Assembly (NCBI GenBank): GCA_963931865.1
Contig: OZ007512.1
Coordinates: forward strand, 7,248,208-7,312,207
Length of the DNA: 64,000 nucleotides
DNA from: Axinella damicornis
Lineage: Eukaryota > Porifera > Demospongiae > Axinellida > Axinellidae
Direction: 5' to 3'
Every line of letters starts with the position of its first letter. Positions within the stretch are counted from its first letter, which is position 1. Positions 11,658 to 23,500 of this stretch are shown here, piece after piece. Position numbers and translations under genes: made by a program. A model generated the notes under the pieces. It did not search any database and was not told the origin of the DNA. It worked only from the letters and a program-made list of their open reading frames with translations.

Positions 11658-12608
11658 CACCCGAACTGGCTCTCTATGGAAACTGAGAGGGGAGTGCGAC
11701 CTAACCCTTGTAATTTCACACAGTCCCCAAAAGGGGGAGAGTGGAGAGTACGGAACTGAAAGAACTGGGCATAAGTATGTAATGCTAGTAGTAATGAAAA
11801 TGTGGGACATTGTAGGGTGAGCATGAGCAAATGCACATGGAATAGATGTACGTACAAGACTGTCATCAGAATGTGATGCCTGAGCACAGCAAAAAACACA
11901 GGCCACGGAAAGTCAGGCCACTGAGAGTCACACCAGAATACACACATAATTATGCACAACACAGGAACCATTAGCCGAGGCAGTCCAGGAGCGATATGGC
12001 CACAATGCATATGCCGCAGCACACTGGTCCAGCACACCATGTGTTCTACAGGACATGTTATGTACGCTGAGGTCGATCCCCATAGGTACGTCCACAAGCA
12101 GTTTCATCTGCTGTTGTCGCTATTGAGAGGGTACAGATGTAAACTATTTATGGTCACTCCTCGCTCCAGGCCTCTAACCAATGAGCAGGCAGGTCACGAG
12201 CGACCAGCGTCTTAGTTGCCGCCATCATCCAGCAAACAGATAGCCTTAGTCTTGGTACCAGACTCTCGCACATAGCAGAGATTTACGGTACGATGTCCAA
12301 AAATGAATGCAACATGTTATTTGCATGTACCAGATTCACGGTCTGGGAAACAAATCGCACTCACACAGTGCGAGCCATGCTCAACTATGACTAGTGTGGG
12401 TCACGCCCACGCTGGAGCTGACAAGGGGTAAGTGTCTAGAAACTAGGTACATGGGTAACAGAAGTGCATACCACTGGCATTAGGATGCGATCGCATACCA
12501 ATAATACCTCAACCTGTGGGTGAGACTGATCCCCAATGAGTGAGTCTCACTTGGAATGAATCAGACCTGACCGGAATGACCCTGGAAGGCAGGGATTCGG
12601 GGGGAGGG
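11658..12608. other. Intergenic, nothing recognised
   Basis: Unique-looking sequence between dispersed repeats. The open frames lack domains. Confidence 0.4.
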
Positions 12609-12760
12609 AAAAAACTGGAACACAATGTCTCAGGGCTTCTGACTACCTGTTGTCCGGGGCACGCTAAACAGACTAACTGGCCGTTATGCCACGAGGCGCC
12701 ACAGGCCAAGCATGCGCATGTGCCTGCTGGCCCCGCCCCTGGGGAGTGGCCCCTTTGAAT
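12609..12760. repeat. Dispersed repeat DR2, copy 1
   Basis: About 152 bp nearly identical to 19089-19240, from AAAAAACTGGAACACAATG to GGCCCCTTTGAAT. GC-rich 3' part. Unknown family. Confidence 0.85.
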
Positions 12761-13290
12761 ATTTAAACTACAGTTTAACTCTTTAGGGGCCAAATTCTTT
12801 CTCTAGGTCATTTTCAGTCTATAGAACACTTAAACATACCCTAATTTCTGTTCCCTGGCATTGCTGGGCTCGAAACTGCTCACACAGGTAATTTCAGCTA
12901 TACTGAGCATATACGTGACTTAACCACACCCACCAATTAACGAGCTTGCAATCAAGCCTCCAGAGAAATGCCAACCTGCCGTAGCTGAAAAACGGGCGAT
13001 GTATGCTGGAAATGGAGGCCCTACAAGGCAAGACAGCTACTTTCTAAGTCCATTTATGCCAAAAACGGCGGAAATGGCCCTCCCAGTGCCGACCAAGACC
13101 TTTCTATCGCGGAGCCCAGACACGGCCATGCTGTTTGCACCCTTCGGGTGCACCCACCCACCTCCCCCTGCCCCGCCCTCTCTGCTGGCGCAGAGCCTAT
13201 CTCTCAAGGACATTGCCGGATGTGACATCATGAAGCTGAAAGTCTCATGACACCTTAAGGCGTCATTAGCTGGTAAACGGTTAACTGTCA
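12761..13290. other. Intergenic between DR2 and DR1
   Basis: No recognisable gene. The stretch just before 13291 (GTTAACTGTCATTTAACC) resembles the DR2 3' flank, so this is part of the same mosaic of repeats. Confidence 0.4.
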
Positions 13291-13621
13291 TTTAACCTTC
13301 ATGCGGGGCTAGTCATTACTACCAGCCATACAATACCCCCGTAACTCCTGACGAGAAGGGGAAAGCTTTGGAGTTTTACAAGGGCCACTCCCCTCCCATA
13401 GTGGGATGCCTGGCTGGCGTCCCTGGCCAGACCTGGCCTTGAGCAAATAACTGACCGGGAATGCCCACTGACGGGGCGAACCCACTGACGGGGCGAGTCC
13501 ACTGACGGGACGGTAATCATTAGCATTATCCTACAGGGGCCCCACGATATAATAGGACCATTAGTAGGGCCCCTGACATGGAACTGGGCAGGGGAGTGTA
13601 TGTCAGACCTGACATCCTCCA
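13291..13621. repeat. Dispersed repeat DR1, copy 2
   Basis: 331-bp direct repeat of 11310-11657 with very few substitutions and one fewer 17-bp unit. A third, partial relative (TTTTACAAGGGCCACTCCCC) occurs near 17675-17705. Confidence 0.85.
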
Positions 13622-13899
13622 GTGGCCCTAAGCGCCACACTCCCCAATCCAGATAGACTAAATACCGAATCCACTGCTTTTACATTGGTAACCGCACTCC
13701 TTGTAGCCGTTGCAACCCTGGGTGCAACTTGTCGCAGCGCAAGGCAAGAATAAGCCGAGGGTCACAGTTAGTTCCAATCAGTGGACACGCACCTACGCCC
13801 AGCTGACCGCCTGTAATGGCAGCCACAGGGAAGACATGAAGCTACCACAGCGCTACAGCGTGCAATGCTGGTGACTCCAAGCGACCCACAGCGTTGAAT

Positions 13900-14610
13900 A
13901 AGAGATTCGCTCACATCCCTCGCAGGCATGCAGGGTACGCACACCTGCAACAGGCAGCAGTTCGGATAATCAGCATTGACTACGTAGCCCAGCAGGACAC
14001 ACATACCCGCAGCCGGTGCTCGTTAGGCATGCACAATATCAACTAGCCCAGTGGAGCACCCACACCTGCAACAGGTGGTCACGCACGATAGTCAGCATCA
14101 CCTAGTCCCGCGGGCACACACACTGAAGCTCGTGGTCATTAGGCCGGCAGGATGTGCCTCCCACCAGGGTACGCCCCTGTGACAGGTGATCATTATAACA
14201 GCAGGGTACACCCCTGCAACAGCTGGTCATTATAACCGCAGGTTCCGCATCAACTAGCCCAGCAGGGTATACAGTACACACTGGCAACAGGTAGACATTC
14301 GGCATGCCGGCCATTCAGCACCAACTAACCCCACAAGGGTACCCACCTGCAAGAGGTGGCCATTAGGCCTGCAGGATAATTTGCAACCACTAAATAGCAA
14401 TGGCGGACACCCGCAACCGAAGGTCATTAAGTGCACAGGATATCAGCAGGGTGCACAGTTGCAATAGGTGGCCACTGGGCGCGCCGGGTAATCAGCAAGG
14501 GTACACACCTGCACAGGTATGCATGATCAGCAAGGGTACGCGCCAGCAACATGTGGTCATTAGACGTGCATGATACTCAGCAACTAGCCCAGCAGGGTAC
14601 ACAGTACCCC
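13900..14610. repeat. Diverged minisatellite flanking the 17-bp satellite
   Basis: Irregular recurrence of CTAGCCCAGCAGGGTACAC, CCTGCAACAGGTGG and TCATTAGGC motifs, with units of roughly 60-90 bp. The same motifs reappear at about 17500-17960 on the other side of the satellite, so the satellite seems to sit inside an older degenerate array. Confidence 0.6.
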
Positions 14611-14873
14611 CGTATACCCGATGTTAGGCCTGAGGCAACTATATCGGAATAATAATCGGTTACCAATAATGCGAGACTAATCGGTCACATTCATGTATAT
14701 GGTGTCATAATACTTCCGTGGTGGCATGCAACCATCGAACTTCAAACTTTGGTTCCACGTGGTATCTAAAATGGCTGAAGGTAGCAGTCCTGGCAGTGAG
14801 ACATCACTGATGCTCCCATACAACAATAGGCATTGATGTCGTATGAACTGTCAAGCTCAAAATAATGTTGTTC

Positions 14874-14944
14874 CGGGGTGAGCCCACTGACGGGGCGAGC
14901 CCACTGACGGGGCGAGCCCACTGACGGGGCGAGCCCACTGACGG
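14874..14944. repeat. 17-bp satellite island (4 units)
   Basis: Four tandem copies of CGAGCCCACTGACGGGG, separate from the main array. Confidence 0.9.
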
Positions 14945-15747
14945 CTCGGGTGCGCTAAGGGCAGTCTTGAAGAATCTGCGTGAAGCGGAGGAGATTACGG
15001 AAATATGTAATTAGTCCACGGAAGCGACCTCGTTAACTTGCGATGTGAGGCAGCTCTTTGAGCACTTGTTTTGTGATCCAGAGATGAAGCTGTGACGATG
15101 TAAATAGTTCCTCGGTACCTACAGTGGTAGGGTAGTTGAGTGTAGGTGAAGGCAGTCTTTGCCCGCTTTGGACCTTGTTCCAGGATTGTGAAATCTGTCG
15201 TCAGTGCTATGTAAACCATGTAGGTAGTTAACTATTTGCGATTAGGCGGAATTCTATTCGCTCCGGTGAGAGGGCTTAACTCTGCCCGATGGATGGACCT
15301 AAGGTCAAACTTGTAGATTCCCACCCCGGAGAGTCTCCAACAACGCGTTCTCGGAAGAAAGGAGGAGAAATCCGCTGATTTGAGGTAGCCAAAATGGGTC
15401 GATTTTGCCCGTGCAGCCGCACCAAGAGGTAGAACCGTTGTCCGGAGAAGGATTCAGCAAATACATGTTCTTGTTAACTTCTGTACCAAGAATGAAGGCT
15501 GTCCTCCCGCTACTAGAATTCCGCCTAAAGCGTTTTAGATTGCTGAAGGTGATGAAGTGGGCGTGAGCGTGGCCACACCCAGTGAGTGCCAGGGGGCGGA
15601 GCTTTTGCTTTTTTGTGACAAAAGGAGCTACACTTTCAAGTAGTAGTGCTGTAGTTGGTGAATGTTCTTTAGTATTTCAGGTATATAGCATCAAAATCAC
15701 AAGAAGATAGTGCTGTTCATGTATACAGACAGTCCTTATTGTACTTG
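14945..15747. other. Non-coding between satellite islands
   Basis: No recognised gene. It includes GGCGGAATTCTA near 15246 and TAGAATTCCGCC near 15521, inverted with respect to each other, suggesting an additional ~290-bp inverted-repeat element. Confidence 0.4.
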
Positions 15748-15816
15748 AGGGGGCGAGCCCACTGACGGGCGAGCCCACTGACGGGGCGAGCCCACTGACG
15801 GGACGAGCCCACTGAC
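15748..15816. repeat. 17-bp satellite, left portion split by MITE
   Basis: Four units immediately left of the hAT-like element. Together with 16331-17478 it was one array before insertion. Confidence 0.9.
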
Positions 15817-16330
15817 TAGGCCTTGACAAATTATGCTTTTTTTCTGCCCTATTATTCTATTCCCTTATTCTCAGCATTAATGCCTATTATGCTTTGGAGT
15901 TGTCCTATTATTCTCAAAGCATAATTTGTCAACACTATTCTTCACTCAGCGTTCTTGTACTGCAGCATTATATACATTGTACATGAGCATAATTATTTCT
16001 CTAGCGATGACTGTTGTTGATATAGGAGTCTTGCAAGATGGAGAACATTCGCTCTACAGCTGCAGAGGATGGCTGAACCAGTATAAGATACAGAATCAGT
16101 TTGCATGCTAATGTTTAGTGTGAGGGTGTGGCTTTGCGAGATAGGCCTGCACGCCAGCCAGTCTGAGCAAGCATGCTGTTTAGTATAGCATCAATTATAA
16201 GTATTAGGTAAGTGTAGCCTATTATTCTCACAGGTCTGGATATTTATGCCTATTATTCCAGCATAATTCCCTTATGCTCTTGAGTACCTATTATTCTCAA
16301 AATTATGCTAGCATAATCTGTCAAGGCCTA
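15817..16330. mobile_element. hAT-like MITE inserted in the 17-bp satellite (8-bp TSD)
   Basis: 514 bp, starting TAGGCCTTGACAAATTATGC and ending GCATAATCTGTCAAGGCCTA (about 18 of 20 paired). It is flanked by the 8-base duplication CCACTGAC (15809-15816 and 16331-16338), which is part of the satellite unit itself. The interior has CTATTATTCT/CTTATTCTCA repeats as in the 6632-7051 copy. A 61-codon frame inside (15926-16111) has no domain. Confidence 0.8.
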
Positions 16331-17478
16331 CCACTGACGGGCGAGCCCACTGACGGGGTGAGCCCACTGACGGGCGAGCCCACTGACGGGGCGAGCCCAC
16401 TGACGGGGCGAGCCCACTGACGGGCGAGCCCACTGACGGGGCGAGCCCACTGACGAGGCGAGCCCACTGACGGGGCGAGCCCACTGACGGGGCGAGCCCA
16501 CTGACGGGGCGAGCCCACTGACGGGGCGAGCCCACTGACGGGGCGAGTCCACTGACGGGCGAGTCCACTGACGGGCGAGCCCACTGACGGGGCGAGCCCA
16601 CTGACGGGGCGAGCCCACTGACGGGGCGAGCCCACTGACGGGGCGAGCCCACTGACGGGGCGAGCCCACTGACGGGGCGAGCCCACTGACGGGGCGAGCC
16701 CACTGACGGGGCGAGCCCACTGACGGGGCGAGCCCACTGACGGGGCGAGCCCACTGACGGGGCGAGCCCACTGACGGGGGCGAGCCCACTGACGGGGCGA
16801 GCCCACTGACGGGGCGAGCCCACTGACGTGGCGAGCCCACTGACGGGGCGAGCCCACTGACGGGGCGAGCCCACTGACGGGGCGAGTCCACTGACGGGCG
16901 AGCCCACTGACGGGGCGAGCCCACTGACGGGGCGAGCCCACTGACGGGGCGAGCCCACTGACGGGGCGAGCCCACTGACGGGGCGAGCCCACTGACGGGG
17001 CGAGCCCACTGACGGGGCGAGCCCACTGACGGGGCGAGCCCACTGACGGGGCGAGCCCACTGACGGGGCGAGCCCACTGACGGGGCGAGCCCACTGACGG
17101 GGCGAGCCCACTGACGGGGCGAGCCCACTGACGGGGCGAGCCCACTGACGGGGCGAGCCCACTGACGGGGCGAACCCACTGACGGGGCGAGCCCACTGAC
17201 GGGGGCGAGCCCACTGACGGGGCGAGCCCACTGACGGGGCGAGCCCACTGACGGGGCGAGCCCACTGACGGGGCGAGCCCACTGACGGGGCGAGCCCACT
17301 GACGGGGCGAGCCCACTGACGGGGCGAGCCCACTGACGGGGCGAGTCCACTGACGGGACTGACGGGGCGAGCCCCCTGACGGGGCGCGCCCACTGACGGG
17401 GCAAACCCACTGACGGGGCGAGCCCACTGATGGGACTGACGGGGCGAGCCCACTGACGGGGCGAGCCCACTGGCGGGG
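16331..17478. repeat. Main 17-bp satellite array (~67 units)
   Basis: About 1.15 kb of CGAGCCCACTGACGGGG in tandem, GC-rich against an AT-richer surround. Most units are identical; a minority lose one G (16 bp), gain one G (18 bp) or carry GAGTCC. The right end (from about 17340) is more degenerate. All three minus-strand frames are open and encode the same 17-residue repeat, APSVGSPRQWARPVSGL, because 17 is not divisible by 3. These are not genes. Confidence 0.97.
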
Positions 17479-18736
17479 TAATCAGGTATGCAGGAATCCT
17501 GGGCACTCAGCAACAACCAGCCAGACCAGGCAAGCCCTATAACTGAGCATGTAACATCCGCCAGACAGGCAGGGCACCCCTGCAAACAGAGGGCCATTAG
17601 GCTTGAGGAAGTTCAGCATCGGTTAGCCAATAGGCACTTGGGCCCCAACTAGCCCAGCGAGTCACACCTGGAAAGGGTTGGAATTTTACAAGGGCCACTC
17701 CCCTCCCTTAGTGGATTCACAATCAGACACACCACTTGTTTCCCAGGCGTGGGTACCCATCTCAACTGGGTGGTACTTAGGTATTCCGGTACTCAGCATC
17801 AACTAGCCAGGCCAGGCTAACCCCTGCCACTGGAGTCAATATTAGGCCACCCCTGCAAACTGGTGGCAGTCAGGCGTGAGAATGTAGCCCAGCGAGCCGC
17901 ACCTGGTGGCAGCCAGGCAAGCAGCATATTTAATGACAGCTAGGCATGTAAGCAATCACCTGAGCAGCAATCACATCAAGACTTCAGCTAACACTTAGGG
18001 GAGCAGCTCCTCCGCCCATGGCCCAGCAAGCCAACCAGTGGCCATGGGGGACGCTTACCCAAAGACCACCAAAGTGAGGAGCACATTGTGAAATGAAATT
18101 CCTTGTGACGCCCTGATCGGACAGGAACTTGGCTACATGGTCTTGTGTCGATTGAAAGTGAGAACTGAACTGAACTCTGTTGCTTTGAAGACAACTAGTC
18201 TTGGCCAGCGGTATGTTATGACATGCTTACTTTGCTTATGTAGCTATGATGCAATGTTTACTACTCTCATGTATTTACACCTAGGTATTAACATGCAGTG
18301 GTTTTGGCCTCACTTTTGTACCCATTGCATTGTTCCCTCTGTGCCGCTAGGGCCCTTCAGCTTGTTTATAACCACTTGTTTTTTTTTCCTTTTATCTTTC
18401 AATCTATAGGCTTAATGTTCTACTGTTATCAAAAGTGGAAAAGTTGATTCGCGTTGTCAAGCCTCCGCGATCCCAGCGCTCTATGTCTAGTACTGCCTGA
18501 AGCGCTTAGCTGTTAGCTACCTTGGGACAGCAAACTCTTCACCAACAGCAGCAGGCCCCTGGAGTGTTTTCCACTCCCACAGTAATGCCTACCAGAGGAT
18601 TTCATAGCGACTGGCCCGTGGCCAGTTGACTAAGCCCCAGCGCCATGCCTGTAGCACTAATCCCCGCTAGGCACAGTGGCACATGGCCTAGCGTAAGCGT
18701 TGGTCACCAATTGCTGGTGGCTGTCCCAGGATCCAA
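17479..18736. other. Non-coding, right flank of satellite
   Basis: To about 17960 it carries degenerate minisatellite motifs shared with 13900-14610 and a DR1 fragment. Beyond that I see no gene or repeat. Confidence 0.5.
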
Positions 18737-18836
18737 ATAGTGTGATTATCAATGTTTCAGATTGGACTGTCTCATAGTATCAGACTAGTCTGATACTATG
18801 AGACAGTCCAATCTGAAACATTGATAATCACACTAT
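18737..18836. repeat. Perfect 100-bp palindrome
   Basis: Two 50-base arms with no spacer, centred on GACTAGTC between 18786 and 18787. I compared every base of the arms and found no mismatch. It could extrude a cruciform, or could be a template-switch or assembly product. Confidence 0.95.
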
Positions 18837-18840
18837 CACA

Positions 18841-18922
18841 CGAGGATGGATGTCCTGTGTGGCTGGCTGGACGCCAGAAGTACTTCTGGCGTCCAGCCAG
18901 CCACACAGGACATCCATCCTCG
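18841..18922. repeat. Perfect 82-bp palindrome
   Basis: Two 41-base arms with no spacer, centred on GAAGTACTTC. It starts four bases (CACA) after the previous palindrome ends. No mismatch was found. Confidence 0.95.
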
Positions 18923-19088
18923 CAACCAGACCAGCCAGCGTGGCCTGTATGGGTCAACGGGACAATGGCGCTGCAGGCGCACCACAAACAACATAATATA
19001 TAAGTGGCAGGATACAGGCAGGTTGTGGCGACCATTGGAAGGATACACGCTTGTTTCTCCTGGCTGGGATCGAGGGTGCCGACCGCGT

Positions 19089-19240
19089 AAAAAACTGGAA
19101 CACAATGTCTCAGGGCTTCTGACTACCTGTTGTCCGGGGCACGCTAAACAGACTAACTGGCCGTTATGCCACGAGGCGCCACAGGCCAAGCATGCGCATG
19201 CGCTTGCTGGCCCCGCCCCTGGGGAGTGGCCCCTTTGAAT
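19089..19240. repeat. Dispersed repeat DR2, copy 2
   Basis: Direct copy of 12609-12760 at an offset of 6480, with only a few substitutions near the middle of the 3' half. Confidence 0.85.
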
Positions 19241-20186
19241 GTTAACCTCATTTAAACTACAGTTTAACTGTCATTTATGCCCTTTAACTGTGAAGAGTGG
19301 CGGTTTAGGCTAGTGACAATCTACGATCCTGTAATCACAAATGCCATTAACTCTTTAGGGTCCATAGCGCATAAATGCACAGAATTAGCGTCCTTTCATA
19401 CTATGGCTTCCCACTTCGTGGTGACGAACAGTCTTCGACTAGCACTGCTCCTGGAGACTTGCCAGAAGTCCCCATCTGTATAACTAAGGGCACCAAGCGT
19501 CTGGGCTGGCAGCTGTTACGGGCAGAAACAAGTCTGCCATTGTAAGTGAATCGAACGGTAAAGCTAAAAAGCCTTATCTCGTCGTCAGTATACACATACT
19601 TGCAACAACGCTCTTGCTTTGACTTGCTGTTGCTCTGCCCTCTCCAGCGATCTCAGGTGTGCTAAGGCATGTCTAAACGCAGAAAGCGCGCGGAACGGAC
19701 GGACATGTTCCAACGGAACGGAAAATAACAGTAGCGGTGAATGTCATTAGCTGTGCGCGCGCACCATGCAAATTCAATTAGTTGGCGCAGCGCCGTAGAG
19801 CGCACTTATGTCGGTCATGTGATATAATTATAACACTTGGTAAACAGAAGAGCGAAGGTCAAGTTGGAGTGCCAGGAGTTCGAGGCTTTTCTACCTCCAG
19901 AACAACCAAGTTTGTGGCTTTGTCTCAAATGTAAGTCGTATGTGGTGCCTCTGAAGTAGTAACTATACAGTATTTACTGAAGCATAATAATTTTTCAGGG
20001 CTAACTCAACTGTCATGACACACAGTTAGCGTCAGTTGCATGGCTGACTTCTCCCTGCTTGCATGAAAGACTGCGCCCTAAGGCCATCGGTATTTTGTGT
20101 GTACATAACCAGCTATGTGTAACTAATCCTCGGTGTGTCTTGTTCTTGGTACTGGTAGGAAACCTGAACTTATTGTACCTGTTCAT
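19241..20186. other. Intergenic, nothing firmly recognised
   Basis: No supported gene. A consensus donor-like CAAAT|gtaagt at 19931 ends a short open frame, but no convincing partner exon is found. Confidence 0.4.
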
Positions 20187-20456
20187 GGGGGTGACACTCC
20201 CATTGACGCCGTAGTCAGAGCTGCGACCGGGGTCAAGAAATCTTGACCGCCATTTTTGCTGCTTGACCGCTTGACTGCATCGCAAAAAGACTCTTGACTG
20301 TTTGACTGTGCTGTATTCAGCCGTTGACCGCTTGACCGCCGATAGTATACGGAAGAATGTGTAGCGACTGCAGCCTTTCCTTAGTATACGGGGTCAAGAT
20401 TCGCTGATAAGCCCGGTCGCAGTTCTGACTACAGCGTGTATGGGAGTGTCACCCCC
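20187..20456. mobile_element. 270-bp TIR element (GGGGGTGACACTCCC ends)
   Basis: About 45-bp terminal inverted repeats with roughly four mismatches, beginning GGGGGTGACACTCCCAT and continuing to a shared GCGACCGGG. The interior repeats TTGACCGCTTGAC-like motifs. No clear target duplication and no coding capacity. It lies 74 bp downstream of the stop codon of the 1280-aa minus-strand gene. Confidence 0.7.
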
Positions 20457-20530
20457 TTAGAGTAAGGTGAGTAACTTCTTGCTGATACAGTCAAAAAATG
20501 TATACGTGCAGGAAAGTGACTTAGGCTAGT

Positions 20531-23500
20531 TCATAACTCCACTTTGAGTTTACGCAGTAATTTACAAATGTAGTGATAATCTTTCATGAGTTGTCCATAT
20601 TCTGTTGAGTGGTCATCTTTATCAGGTGTGTGTTTGTGCTGAAAGTAGTATCGTTTCTCAGCTTCCTCGATTTTGCTGAGTTTGTCTGTTCGGGCCCTAA
20701 GCAATGCGACTTGCAGTTGGCCAAGGATCCTGTCATGCTCTCCACGCATGGCACTGCAACAGATGCTGTTCGATTTCATTTGTACCCGGATTGTATCAAG
20801 CTTCAGAACTTCTTCACTCCTCCCAATAGCCTTGGCAATTGCCTTAGCATAGGAAGTTTGTAAATCAGAGGCTTGTTGGTCTTCAGGACCTAAAGTTATA
20901 TCTGTGTTTATGATGGTTGATTGCTCTTCGTCTTCAGGCAGTGATGGAGAGACACAAGAGTCAAGCCCACTGATGTCATCATTTCCAGAGATAAGTTGTT
21001 CAGATATGGATGAAATTCCGGTAGTATGATGGGGTGTAGATGGAGCCTGTTTCAAGGGCATAGCTTTGGGTGTTGATGGTGGGAAAAGGTTTGGGGTAGT
21101 AGTTGAAGTGCCAATAGACATGGTGGTATGCCCAGAACGTGTTGTCATTTCTGGATATGGGGAAGTGGTACCGTTATCACCGTATTGGGGCTGATTTGCA
21201 GTACCTGTTGTACTTGATGTGGAGAGAGGGATAGTGCATTGAGGGTCAGCTACTGACTCAGGTGTGTTATGCTCATAGCTAAGTGAAGTAGTTGGCTGCA
21301 TCAGCATGGGTGGTATGAGAGTTGCAGTTGGGTCTTGCTCAGAGTACCTGTAGTCAATGGGAGCTCCACTTTCATCGTAGATTGTGATTTTCTGTGCAGG
21401 GATTGCAATACCATTAGAGATGATTGCTTTCCACTTCTGTTGCTTCTCTTCTTGTATTGCTTCATGGGAAGTGTTGCGGAAATGGTGTAGTTGTGGGCCG
21501 ATATCTTTGAACGTTGGATCCTCATCACCGTCGTGAAAGACGTAATTGTCTCCATCCTCTCTCCACCATACACCAGGCCCCGAAACAAGGAATGGACTCA
21601 GTCGTTCAAGGTGCGCTTGCCAACTGTTGGTTCGACAGGCCAGAAACTGCTTTGAGATGGTAGTTCCCGTACACTTTGGAAGGTTTTTCGCTGCAGCTGA
21701 TACTTTGGACTGTTTCGCGGAAATGGAGTCAATCAAAGTACCTTCTTTCTGTCTCATCTGCAGGCGAAGCAAGATTTCAGGAATGATGTTGTTAGGTTTC
21801 CGATTGGTAGTATTGAGAGCAGTCCGCTTGGCTTGGCCAAAAAGTCGTTCTTGACATTCGGCATTGACTGATCGGAGGCAAACTATCTCATACTGTTGGC
21901 CTGAGTGGCAGGATAGATCATGCAGGTATGAACCATAGAACTTCTCCTTTGAGACCGCATGAGTGGTAGCAAATAGCTTCAAGCAAATCTCATGGTGGAT
22001 CCACGTGGTGTTGTACAATTGGAGAATTGATCGTGGAGTACGACTTGAGTCAGGAGAGTACAGTATGCTGGACACCCTAACAATTGTCTCCATTAGGGTA
22101 ACAAGCTCATCAGTACCCTTCTTGAGGAAAAGAAGAAAAGCGTGGATGGCAATGGTTCTGAGATCTGCTCCTGTGATTTTCTCTTTTCTTGAGCACTGGT
22201 TGAGGATTTGCTGACATTCATCCTTCAGGTTACCACTCAGAATATGAGGAAGCTCAGCAAAGAGGTTTAGCAGGTGCCCTTTCAGGGCATGCAGGGGTTC
22301 ACAATCAATGATTGTGTAATGGTGCAGGTTGAGAGAACTGAGTGACAACTTGGGGTTGTGGATTAACAGGGTTGGTACACGCTGAGCTCCCTGAAGTAAG
22401 CTGGCCAGTTGATGTCTGAGGTCTTTTACAGGCATTGTGGTGTCAAACACGCCTCTTGCTCTCAATTCGTTTCGGAGCTCCTGAGCTTTAAGATTCTCGA
22501 AAGGCTTAGAACAGCTAGGCTTGTTTCCGTACCTTCCTCCTAAAACAAGGGATTGCAGATCTTGCAGTGAACGTCGCTTGCATCGAAGGCTATGCGCAAG
22601 GTCACCAATCATGCTGGATTTCACACCACACCCCCCACACTTGTAGTGACCACCTTGTTGGGTGCCACGTTCAAAACTTTGAGCTGGCTTGTCTCCAGTG
22701 AAAAATCGAAGGGTATCTGAGAGCCCTACTCCTCTGCTGGATTGAATTTTAGCTGGTAATTCCACAAGGCAGTCAAGACGGTCACCAATTAGGGCAAGTT
22801 GGTCAGAAACAGAAGAGCTACCTAGTGCTAGCATGTGAATGTGTGGCTCTTCAATTAGTTGCTGTAAGTTGGTAACTTGCTTACCTGTTTTGGTTTCATA
22901 TTCCTCAATGGTGAGAAACACTGCTGGATCATACAGGACTGAAACGGTCACCATTATGTAGCCAGACCCCAGCAGAGTGGCATGATCATGCCAAAGTAGT
23001 AAGGAGCGCGATCTCTGTATCGATTTCAGCCTCTGTTTCAGCTGGTCAGTCGGTACGTTGACGGTGTTTTCATTTGGTTCATGAGCCTGTCGGAGCTTGT
23101 GAAGAACATCTACCCTTGATTTGGTTTGAATTTCGCTGTCGGTTTCAAGTCGCATGAATCCTTCATGAGCTTTTAGCAGCTTTTCCCGTAAGGTAAGCAG
23201 TGAGATTTTTCTCCCACTAACCTCGTGATCTCGCCGCTCAACTTCACCATTTTTGACAACCCATCGGGTGAGTGTGAATGGTACACATGGCTGACCAAGC
23301 TGGATTTGTCCAGACTTGACAAGAGCATCTCTCTGTGCTTTGATTTTTGAAACTGATGGTAAGCAAGGAGCCGAAATGTCGCTTCCTAGCCTGCGTTTCT
23401 GAGATCTCACCCGCACTCCCTCAGGGCGACCATCCATCGCACCAACATCTATCCCATTTGCTCTGGCTAGTTCTTTCACTATTTGCCCTCCGTTTTTGGC

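Noticed and set aside
16308..17597. Three minus-strand frames of 368-429 codons
   Set aside because: They encode only the 17-bp satellite unit and exist in every frame.
19780..20250. Possible two-exon plus-strand gene using donor 19931 and acceptor 20158
   Set aside because: Phases agree and frames are open, but at least two acceptors fit, the second exon would read into the TIR element, and no family is recognised.
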